Source: Neurospora crassa OR74A (taxonomy: Eukaryota > Ascomycota > Sordariomycetes > Sordariales > Sordariaceae). From it: a stretch of 64,000 bases of DNA. The notes below the pieces were generated by a model. That model was not told the origin of the DNA. It did not search any database and saw only the letters and a list, made by a program, of their open reading frames with translations. Each line of letters opens with the position of its first letter. Position 1 is the first letter of the stretch. The stretch covers positions 1,364,001 through 1,428,000 of the forward strand of contig NC_026504.1 in NCBI RefSeq assembly GCF_000182925.2. Reading direction: 5' to 3'. Both the position numbers and the translations under genes were made by a program. This document shows, piece after piece, positions 56,281-64,000 of the stretch.

Positions 56281-56496
56281 GGTCCTTCCGTCTTTTTTTT
56301 CTCCGCTTTGTTCTGTACACCTTTCGGTTACCCGTCGAGATAGGGTGCCTTTCAAACCTATCTACAAAGAGTAGGGCACGAAATTACCAGACGGCTCAAA
56401 ATCCCCGGTGAGCCTTGGTAAATATGTAAGTTTGTTTAAATTTCTCAGCGAACCGTCCGTGATTGAACCTCTAACTCAATTTCTAGGTAGTATTCA
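56281..56496. other. Spacer between the 5S 3' part and the degenerate RING paralogue
   Basis: About 215 bases of ordinary composition; no feature recognised. Confidence 0.4.
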
Positions 56497-56568
56497 TTAA
56501 CCATGCAGCATCCCACGGCCCCAGTGGTTGCGGGGAACCTTGCTAACCCCGCGAGCCTGCCATTCCGG

Positions 56569-56811
56569 CTGCTCGAGAGGTATTCCTCATATGTTACGAA
56601 GATCTCTCCCGTCTGAGGGATGTGCCAAACCTGTGAGGCAACGTGTAAGCTGGCGACTGCACGAACACATGAGAGGGCAAAAGGGGGAGAGCATGCACAT
56701 ACCTCTTGGTTGTCATCTTCAATATTCGGAACAGTCAGAAACTGCACCGGCTTCCTTTTGAATAGGACCTAGTTGGTGATTATGGGGTAAGCAGCTTGAA
56801 CCTGCTCGAGA
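56569..56811. repeat. 10-bp direct repeat flanking the inserted fragment
   Basis: CTGCTCGAGA occurs at 56569-56578 and again at 56802-56811, directly bounding the ITC1-like insert. A perfect 10-bp duplication is the size made by Mutator-like transposases, but no terminal inverted repeat is visible in the insert. Confidence 0.8.
56579..56801 (-). other. Inserted fragment of an ITC1/ACF1-like gene with its intron
   Basis: Minus-strand reading gives VLFKRKPVQFLTVPNIEDDN-QE, then a GTATGT...CTCACAG intron of about 80 bp, then VWHIPQTGEIFVTYEEY. This is the recognisable N terminus (WAC region) of fungal ISWI-accessory proteins Itc1/Acf1. About 30 non-coding bases precede it, and the initiator codon position reads TAG rather than ATG. 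The segment is bounded by the 10-bp direct repeat TCTCGAGCAG (plus-strand copies at 56569-56578 and 56802-56811). Leaving it out joins DWDELLEQ to PEWQARG in the host copy. The retained intron shows a DNA-level, not RNA-mediated, copy. Confidence 0.85.
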
Positions 56812-57060
56812 AGCTCATCCCAGTCGGAATACTCCCCCACTCCCTCCACGTCGGACAGCTTGAGGCCGCTGTTAACGAACTGCTCGCTGGGAGTCCAGTC
56901 ACGGTCCGTCTCTGGGCTCTCCTCGGCATTCTTGGATGCCTTTCTCCAGTCGACGAACTGGACTCCAAGTGTCCAGTCTCGGGCCCTCAACATGGCGTCC
57001 AGTTCTTGAGGCCGTTAGCCCCAAGTTGGTTTCGTGATCCAACCGCCGCTGGTGTCTTGT

Positions 57061-57357
57061 CCTGCGGAGAGGGTAAACTTACCTAGTTGCCTGCCCTGTG
57101 CTGTGTCTGGGTTGACTCAGCCGGATTCAACTGAGCGCGGCCCATGTACGGTATGCACTGGTCCAGTCACTGAGGGAATTCGTACATAACACTACCTCTA
57201 TCTATATATGTGGTGCTAGTTGACTCTAAGGCAAAGTTGTAGGTGTTACGATATTCTCCCCTAAGTTCTAACAGTCTTGAGAAACTCTATTGAAGCGACC
57301 GGTCTTGTACAGTTATCCCTCCGTCCAGTCCCTAACCCCCTCCCCCCAACTCCGAGG
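57061..57357. other. Spacer downstream of the RING-finger gene
   Basis: About 300 bases holding the 3' end of the RING gene; no feature recognised. Confidence 0.4.
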
Positions 57358-59398
57358 TCACAAATCCCCATGAGATCTGCGTCCATGACAAAACATGACA
57401 TACAAAACGGAGAATAAAGCCAAAACAAGCCCTATAACAAAAGGGATGTGAATGCGGGTGAAACGGGTGCTAACGCTCTGCCAAAATGAAAAACGAGATC
57501 GACTTGCCTCTCGCGGACCCTGCGTGGGCCGCAGCCTACGCCTCGAACAAAAACTGAACTTGTCAGTCTGGAGAATGACGTGACCATGTCCCTCCACCCA
57601 TTCACCCAAGACGTGATCCTGCACCTTGCGACCGAAAGCTTGGCCCCACCGGTCCCGAGGGACCTTGCTGATTCCGTGGGCCCGCCAACTCGGCTCTTCC
57701 AAGAGTTCGTCCCAGTCGGGGTATGGTCCCATCCCTTCCATATCGCAAAGACGGAGGCCGTTGTCGAGGGCGCGCTGGCTTGGATTCCAGTCAACCGACA
57801 GCGCCAGAGTTTCAAGATCCTCGGCTACTGGACCCTCAGTGTCGCGAGTCTCTTCCTTGTTGGCCTTGGTGAAGAAGCGGCAGAGGTGGCTGAGGAATTG
57901 ACTTACAGCCCCCAAATCTCTTGGAGTCTCTTCAGACTGCTTCGGATGAATGGCAGGCATTACTTCAGCCTTTTTCCAATCTACAAAGTCGACACCCGCT
58001 GTCCAGCCTCTGTGCTTGAGCATGTAATCGAGCTCCCTCGGCCACCGGCCCCAGGTCGGCTGTCTCTTCCGACCGTTCGAGTCTAAACAGAGATACGCGT
58101 TGATGACGGCCAACTTCCACGACAAGCCGGGAAATTGTCTTAGTCCGGCGCCGGGTAGGTCATCGCCATTGGGCAGCTTATCAGGAAGAGTTGAGTCGTA
58201 GGCATTGTAGCCTTTCCACGCCGGTTCAACTTCGTCATACTTATGCTTGAGCCAGCGGTATCGAGTCAAGTCGTACATGCATTGACCGCACACGGGGTCG
58301 ACGACATCGGAGAGACGGCCGCCTACAATGCGGCAGTCCCAGCCCTTGGGGTTGTTCAGGTCGGGGTACTGAGCGCGAAGGCGCATAACCGGGTAGAAGC
58401 CGGGTTGACGGATTGACTTGATGTCGTATATGACGGGCCGAGGGGTGAGCATGCGGATGGCTCCGTTAGGCCCTTGCTGGCTGAACCGGGGAGAGCCGGC
58501 GGTCTTTCTCTCGATGTAGTTGTCGTTGTTGGCCGCAGATGTGATGTTACGACGGTAATTGGCGATGATCTCGTCGTCCTCCATGTCGTTCTCCTTGTCG
58601 GCGACATTCTCATCGCTGTCCGGACAGTCCTTCTCTTCGTCCGAAGAGTCCTGGCTGGCGTCCGTTGTATCTTGTCTGACGTCCGTCCCATCCACGGTCG
58701 TGTCCTGGTCGAGGCGAGCAGTAGGTGCATCCCTGGAAACCTCCAAAAAGGTTTTCGGAAGCGCGAGAAGACTGGCAATAGAACGTGTGGACTTGTTGGT
58801 AGGGATGATAGCAGGCCGGACTTCACAGCAGCATCCGGTGTAGTGAAGATCGGTACGACAGACGGGGCATTCAAATTTGCGGTACGGCTTTGATTGGCCG
58901 TACTTGTGGCATTCCGCCAGATCCATTGTCGTGAGACGGCGATCCTCTGTGTGAATTAGGAAAGGAAAATGTTAGATCCAAGCTCAGTTCTCACCACCCC
59001 AACAAGAGGAAATGAAAAGAAAACTAGAGAAGAGAAAACCCAACAGGATTAAACGTACCTCGAATGCCGGCAACGGGAATTGGGTTGTTGGGCCCAATGT
59101 AATGCTTCGTGGGTTCGGCCTGGTAATCACGCACCCAACCCTTCCAGCATGTTAGTCCAAAGAAATGCCCACAAGGTAGGACGCATCCTGGGTGCCTGAC
59201 CACGGTCTTACTGGTAGGGGGAATGCCCTGTATGTCAAGCTCCTCGCGGCAAAGTGGACAAAGGGCAAAGGGGATGGGACTAGGAGAACATTCGGTGGTG
59301 AGAGACAACGAAGCATCTATGTAATCCTTTATCTCGTGCCAGACCGACACCTCGTAACGGTTGGCGGTGGTCTGGTTGACGATATTGTGTGACGACAT
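57358..59398 (-). CDS. RING-finger membrane protein (putative E3 ubiquitin ligase)
   Basis: Two exons on the minus strand (59398-59059 and 58946-57358) join across a 112-bp intron to 642 residues. The RING ligands are split between them: exon 1 supplies CPLC (C47, C50) and CVLPCGHFFGLTC (C72/C76, H78, C84), exon 2 supplies C126/H127 and CPVC (C140, C143). The loop between the two halves is unusually long. Next comes an acidic segment (SSDEEKDCPDSDEN), then a region of unknown type with HKYDEVEPAWKGYNAYD and repeats of the pattern W-x3-x-F/ALDNG. A single hydrophobic helix, IPFVIGLVLALFSVLYVMF, lies at the C terminus. Likely a tail-anchored ligase. A broken copy of its middle lies 300 bases downstream. 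Confidence 0.8.
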
Positions 59399-61217
59399 GG
59401 TGGTCCTGTTGTGGAATTGGGCGATGGAAGGAGAATAATTGAGTTGACGATCAAGTTGCAATGGCGTAGCTAGGTAGTAGCTAGCTTGCGACGAGTGACT
59501 GAGGTTGATGAGTTGACCGAAATTGTGAGATTAATGTTCGATGGAGGAAGAAGGACAAACTGGAAGAAAGTTCGTAGACACAAGAGATATTTATAAGGGC
59601 TTAATCCACCCTGAGCCTGGAACCCTTCCCCTAAAGCTTGGCCATGACAGCCTCAGGTTTGGCCTTGGTCACCACTAGTAGCGTGCAGTGAATGGCCGTG
59701 GAGCCACAGAATATATAATAGGACGCCAGATTCTACGCGAGTGAAGGGGCCCGGACGTCGACGAAACCTTGTGCTAATGCGAGCCTGGGTTGGCACCTTC
59801 ACCAGAGACAGTTCGCGACGTCAAACACGGACAACTTTTCATGACTCCAAGCTGCCACTCAAGCAGAGATAACATGGACAGAGAAAAAGAGCTCATAAGC
59901 CAGCAGCTGTAGCAGATGTAACGATGGTATATACGTCCCCTAAGCTAAACGAGGTACGAGTTAAACCAGTGGGAAGGAAGAGGTATACGCTACCGCGGCT
60001 CGGAGATGATGATACGGTAACGGAGTTCGGGGAAGTGGCTCGTCACTATAGCAACAACACCTTCGTGGCGTTGAGATAAAAATGTGCCAGCGCTGTCCAA
60101 AGGTTTTTTGGAGCCAAGGTTTACTATCGCAAGAACAAACAGAACTGTTAACGTTGAGTGCAAGAAGAGAGAATCCCCAGCATCTTAGAATAGGTGAATG
60201 GGAGGATGGGTTTTATACATATGACCACTCAATGCTTAAACCTGAATTTGGAGTCCCCAATCAAGAGCCAAACGACTTTAACGGTGACACCAGTCATACA
60301 GTCATACCTGGAACTCCCTGGGAACTGAAGGATGACAGTTTGTCCAAGTGGTCAAGGTTCGTGACGCAAAGGACACTCGCAGTTTGTGCAAGTTTGAGCG
60401 TCAACAGTCGCCTAAAACTAGTGACACTGGAATGAGGATGTTTAAAACTCCAGAATCAGCACATCGTCTGCCATTTTACGCTCGCAAAGCACAATAGAGC
60501 TGGCCACTGGGCCATCAATCAACAGGCTGGCCATGATGCCAAGAAGTTGTCCTTTCCACCCATCTCTACAAGCACCACTAAACCAAGCACAATCATGCGC
60601 ACACGTAACGGTAGGCGGCCAGCGAATCGGAATGATAAGCCCGCTACTCAACGCATGAACAATCAGCTTTCTGGAAGCTTCCCTTTTCGCAAATGTTTAG
60701 ATCATAACGGATCTTGGGCTAGAATTGCTTGATTCTAGCATATTGGTATACGCGACACCACGATCGTTGACTCCGTTCCTTCTGAAGGAAAAAAAAAAAG
60801 AACCGGAATCACAGGCCGGCATACTGACCAACCTGGCTTCACAAGCGTTCCGGCGCCTAGCTACTGGCGGGGTACCGGAAGCCGGGCTTTTGAGACGGAC
60901 CCAAACAGCTGGAATTTGGGGGGGAGGGGGGTCTGGTGAACACTATGTTTAACGATGATGAAGATTGGCACATGCAGATATTATTTTCCCGCGGACGATT
61001 CGAGTTCGGGTTGTGAACCCGGAAGGGATGTTACGTGACATGGAGATACTGTCCATGTCTTGCTAGAGGTAGCAAATGAGAGGGAATGGGGAGGGAACAC
61101 GGAGATTGGTAAGGAGGAAAACAAAGGTTCTCGAGCAGGAGTTTGAGGACTGAAACCAAATACATCGGGACGAAGGAATACCATAGAGAGCAGGTTAGAT
61201 GTGACAGTGCGTCGGTG

Positions 61218-61258
<41 letters not shown>

Positions 61259-62685
61259 AAGGCAAGGCGAAAACGCATGGTGGTGGTTGTCTTCGTTCGA
61301 TGCTAGCCCAGAAGAAGAACCTTGGAAGAGAGATGCCCCGGCTTGATGGCAATGAAGACAGAAGTTGAAAGTTTTGGAGTAGGGTCGGTCACGACCACCA
61401 CAAAAGCTCATGATGTGGCCAAGTGAAGTGAGCCGAGGAGCAAGGCATGATGGGAGATATCCATGAGATGTCGTTGAAAAAAAGTGTGGGTCGTACAGGC
61501 CCACCGTCACCGTTTCTCTTATCTGCTCGTTATCACCCATCAGCCGCTGTCCCTCGACTCAACCACAAGTATCGCGACACATAGTTGAGGCCACAATCTT
61601 GACCCAGGCCTCGATTGGACAAGCAATCAGAGCACAATCACAGTCATGCCGTGTCAGAAGGCCTTCCCATTGATCAATTGACGGGCATCCTTGCACAGCA
61701 GGAAGGCTGTTACCTAAGATGGTCGGTCACATGAGATATTCAAAGTACACCCCGGAGTGGATTCCGGGCGTCGGAACTGTCACTGTCTCCCTTGAGAAAG
61801 AAAGAAAGAAAGCCGATGCTAGGCGAAAGAAGTGCAGCTTTACAACATGTTTTGCTTACCGCCATTATGTACATATCCTCCAAAATGTGACGCTGCCCTC
61901 TGGCTTCCATGTCGCTGCTTGTTGGCGAATACGTGGATTTGTCCAATTGTGTACGAGCCCACTGTTAACGCACTGTTAGGGGATCCCTGAACACCATATT
62001 GCACCAGCACTGGTATGGCACGATGGTTCAGCTCACTGTGGACTGTGTCCGCCAAGGGACCTGCCTACTGCGGAGAAGAGTCGATCGTGACCTAGCGAGT
62101 GACCAATAGCGTGTTGGTGTTCCTGCTGTAGGGGCAGGTTTTAGGGCTGCGACATGGGTTTTTCACTGGGGGCTCTCCCGGCGGAATGGACCCGCTTGGT
62201 TGCACTTGGGGTCATTCCCTTCACAGTTCGAGGTCACCATGCCAACGATCGATCTTGTCCAAAAGAAGACCCCACACCTTCGTTTTTCTCGTGGAAGCTT
62301 CCAAACAAAAGTGTTTCCACTTTGGACCCCGGACTTTTACATTTATCTTGATACCCTCCTCCCCTTTGCTGGTCCGCTCGTTATCGGCTGTTCTGGGATT
62401 ACCTATTTTTATATGTTTGTTTTTTCGTGTATCTTCTCTCCGGGAGGTTAATTTGATTAGGTTCAATTCCTCTTTGTCCTCGTCCGCCAAGCATCACCAC
62501 CCGGCATATTCTTTGACATATCCAGTCAGGGACCCGTGACAATTTCGGTTCCGTTCCTCATTTTCATATGGCGGACCTTGACGGTAACCTGCTCGACAGA
62601 CTTAAACAATACTAGAAAGCACATCCTATCCTAAAGGGAGCAGTACCCAGACCAACCAACACCTTCACAACTTCAACAATCGACA
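59399..62685. other. 3.3-kb intergenic region
   Basis: No supported gene. Includes a 37-base A-run (separate entry). An ATG frame of 117 codons (60082-60435) and shorter ones at 61719 and 62154 show no motif or splice pattern. The last 100 bases before 62686 have the C/A-rich look of a leader. Confidence 0.4.
61218..61254. repeat. Poly-A tract of 37
   Basis: Thirty-seven consecutive A on the plus strand, the longest homopolymer in the window; length may be imprecise because of sequencing. No adjacent SINE or LINE body or flanking duplication recognised. Confidence 0.85.
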
Positions 62686-64000
62686 ATGGGCTCAACAACA
62701 CCCGCCACCTCCCTCCCCTCAGCCTCCTCACCCTCTCTCACTCTCACCCTCGCCCACGAAGACGAGCGTCCCAAAACATGGTCTCTCACCCACCCCATGT
62801 GGGGACCCGCCCTCTCTCACTCCGAGTACCTCGCGCGTGAACACTTCATGACGACGCTCCCGCTCGCCAAAGACGGCGGTCTGACGCACTGGATCCTGAC
62901 CGACAGCAACAACTCCCCTCAGGCAGCAGAAAACAATAACCAACGACCCATCCTCTCCTCCTGCGAAACCCTCCGCAAACACGCCGTCGCCGCTCGCTAC
63001 GACCCTTCTTCCGACCGCGTCATTCTCACCGAAGGCATCTCGCACGGCATCGGCTCCGTGTTCACCGACCCTCAGTACCGCGGCAAGGGATACGCCAACA
63101 GGATGATGCAGGAGTTGGGCAAGCGGCTGCGCACTTGGCAAGTCACGGATAAGAAAGATCGGCCTGAATCTCCTCCCCTTCCCCAAGCCGAAACCGAAAC
63201 CACCCCGGGGAAAGAAGAAGCAGAGGCAACAACCCTCTTCTCAGTCCTCTACTCCGACATAGGCAAATCCTTCTATGCCAAAAACGGATGGAAGGCCTTT
63301 CCCTCGGCGCACGTCTCTTTCAAACCCATCAAATCCTCTTCTTCCTCTTCCTCTTCCTCTTCTTCCTCTTCCTCATCCCCCTTCTCCCCCGCTACTCCTC
63401 CCTTCCCACCCAACCTCTCCCCCATAAGCTACCACACCCTCCCGCCCCTCTGCACCCTCGACACCACCCACCTCCTCACGCAAACCCTCCCCACCCTCGC
63501 CCGCGCCAACCCTTCCAAAACCCACGTCGCCTTGTTGCCAGATTTAGACTGCCTCCTCTGGCATTTACTCCGCGAAGATTTCATGACGCAACACATCTTC
63601 CAGCGCACCCCCTCCGTTCGAGGGGCTATTTACGACTGCCCTGATAGAAATGGGCAACAGAGAGTGTGGGCAGTCTGGACCCGTTCGTATTACCGGGGTT
63701 TGGAGAGCGAGAGTATCGAGGGGAATCATATGCATATTCTCCGTTTCGTCATGGAAGGGGTAGAGGATCTCGGGGACGAGGAGTCCTTGCGAAAAGTGAC
63801 AGAGGACGACCCAGAAACAGAAAGGTATCTGGTGGAAGCCTTCAGGGCGATCTTGGCTGTGGCGCAACGGGAGGCGGCGGAGTGGAGGGTGCAGGATGTG
63901 CAGATGTGGAATCCGAGTCCGTTGGTGGGTCGGTTGATTGAGAAAGCCGGGATTGAGGGCGGGTACGAGATGGTGGAGAGGGATATGGATAGTATTCCCA
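62686..64000 (+). CDS. LYC1-like GNAT acetyltransferase, cut by the window end
   Basis: Frame opens at ATG 62686 and stays open for 438 codons to the window edge. Similar to fungal LYC1, an N6-acetyltransferase acting on lysine in yeasts that use it as nitrogen source. Recognisable elements: LTHPMWGPALSHSEYLAREHF, GGLTHWILTD, ILSSCETLRKHA, then the GNAT acetyl-CoA loop GIGSVFTDPQYRGKGYANRMM (Q/RxxGxG/A type), FSVLYSDIGKSFYAKNGWKAFPS, and in the C-terminal LYC1 domain LREDFMTQH, VWAVWTRSYY and NHMHILRFV. About 15 serines (TCT/TCC microsatellite, about 63331-63378) sit between the two domains. The C terminus lies outside the window but should be near, judging from family length. Confidence 0.85.
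   Translation, partial: MGSTTPATSLPSASSPSLTLTLAHEDERPKTWSLTHPMWGPALSHSEYLAREHFMTTLPLAKDGGLTHWILTDSNNSPQAAENNNQRPILSSCETLRKHAVAARYDPSSDRVILTEGISHGIGSVFTDPQYRGKGYANRMMQELGKRLRTWQVTDKKDRPESPPLPQAETETTPGKEEAEATTLFSVLYSDIGKSFYAKNGWKAFPSAHVSFKPIKSSSSSSSSSSSSSSSPFSPATPPFPPNLSPISYHTLPPLCTLDTTHLLTQTLPTLARANPSKTHVALLPDLDCLLWHLLREDFMTQHIFQRTPSVRGAIYDCPDRNGQQRVWAVWTRSYYRGLESESIEGNHMHILRFVMEGVEDLGDEESLRKVTEDDPETERYLVEAFRAILAVAQREAAEWRVQDVQMWNPSPLVGRLIEKAGIEGGYEMVERDMDSIP
63331..63378 (+). repeat. TCT/TCC microsatellite encoding poly-Ser
   Basis: Pyrimidine trinucleotide run inside the LYC1-like gene giving about fifteen Ser in a row, at the hinge between the GNAT fold and the C-terminal domain. Confidence 0.8.

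Larger units (their letters stand above)
56497..57060 (-). pseudogene. Degenerate partial copy of the neighbouring RING-finger gene
   Basis: Read on the minus strand, segments match the middle of the RING protein encoded at 57358-59398: PTWG then RPQELDAMLRARDWTLGVQFVDW (gene: PTWGRWPRELDYMLKHRGWTAGVDFVDW), DVEGVGEYSDWDELLEQ (gene: DMEGMGPYPDWDELLEE), and PEWQARGVSKVPRNHWG (gene: PSWRAHGISKVPRDRWG). A TAA at 57015-57017 interrupts the first match, and a foreign 223-bp segment (56579-56801) splits the last two. No RING half or C-terminal membrane helix remains. The copy is well diverged, so the duplication is old. It lies in the same orientation as the intact gene, a tandem remnant. Confidence 0.85.

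Noticed and set aside
56440-56520. Possible tRNA on the minus strand (GGTTCAATC B-box-like word)
   Set aside because: No matching A box, acceptor stem or cloverleaf could be drawn; most of the segment is explained as the end of the RING-gene copy.
60082-60435. 117-codon ATG frame in the last intergenic region
   Set aside because: Has an ATG and a balanced composition but no motif, no splice partners and no supporting context; cannot be told from chance.

Overview
This window looks like a piece of a Sordariomycete chromosome, almost certainly Neurospora crassa. Three observations support this. Genes are spread out and carry short (50-240 bp) introns with GTRNGT donors and CTAAC branch sites. 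A dispersed, TATA-containing 5S rRNA gene is present in the Neurospora manner. One AT-rich block has the look of repeat-induced point mutation (RIP). From memory, the interrupted 5S gene matches the described N. crassa pseudogene psi63 with its Punt insertion, and the AA9 lytic polysaccharide monooxygenase matches N. crassa LPMO9M/GH61-13; neither identification was checked against a database.

Layout. 0.8-9.6 kb: a flavin-dependent aromatic monooxygenase, an Mpv17/PMP22 membrane protein, phosphoglycerate kinase, and the proteasome/TREX-2 subunit Sem1 convergent with it. 12-30 kb: an IML2/TTC39-family protein, a histidine-motif membrane oxygenase, a very large alpha/beta hydrolase with a disordered N terminus, a hypothetical basic-tailed protein, an HRI1-like protein and a SAM methyltransferase. 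30-41 kb: two small membrane-anchored proteins that share an N-terminal transmembrane signature, a protein carrying a QDY-type fungal domain, an Ayr1-like short-chain reductase, a secreted DUF8021 protein and the H/ACA snoRNP protein Gar1. 41.8-48.3 kb: a probable catabolic cluster in which an AtuA-like gene and a bZIP-regulator gene are divergent and a CaiB/BaiF CoA-transferase follows. 48.6-53.3 kb: a secreted cellulose-active AA9 monooxygenase with a 9-bp micro-exon, then a HET-domain gene.

54.3-57.1 kb is the unusual part. A 5S rRNA gene is split by a 1.87-kb Fot1-type DNA transposon that is now an AT-rich relic. Next to it lies a degenerate partial copy of the neighbouring RING-finger gene (57.4-59.4 kb). 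That copy has itself been invaded by a 223-bp DNA segment that reads as the intron-containing 5' end of an ISWI-accessory (ITC1/ACF1) gene and is flanked by a perfect 10-bp direct repeat. The window ends inside a LYC1-like GNAT acetyltransferase gene.

All gene structures were built by eye from reading frames, splice signals and family conservation. Untranslated regions and transcription starts are not determined.
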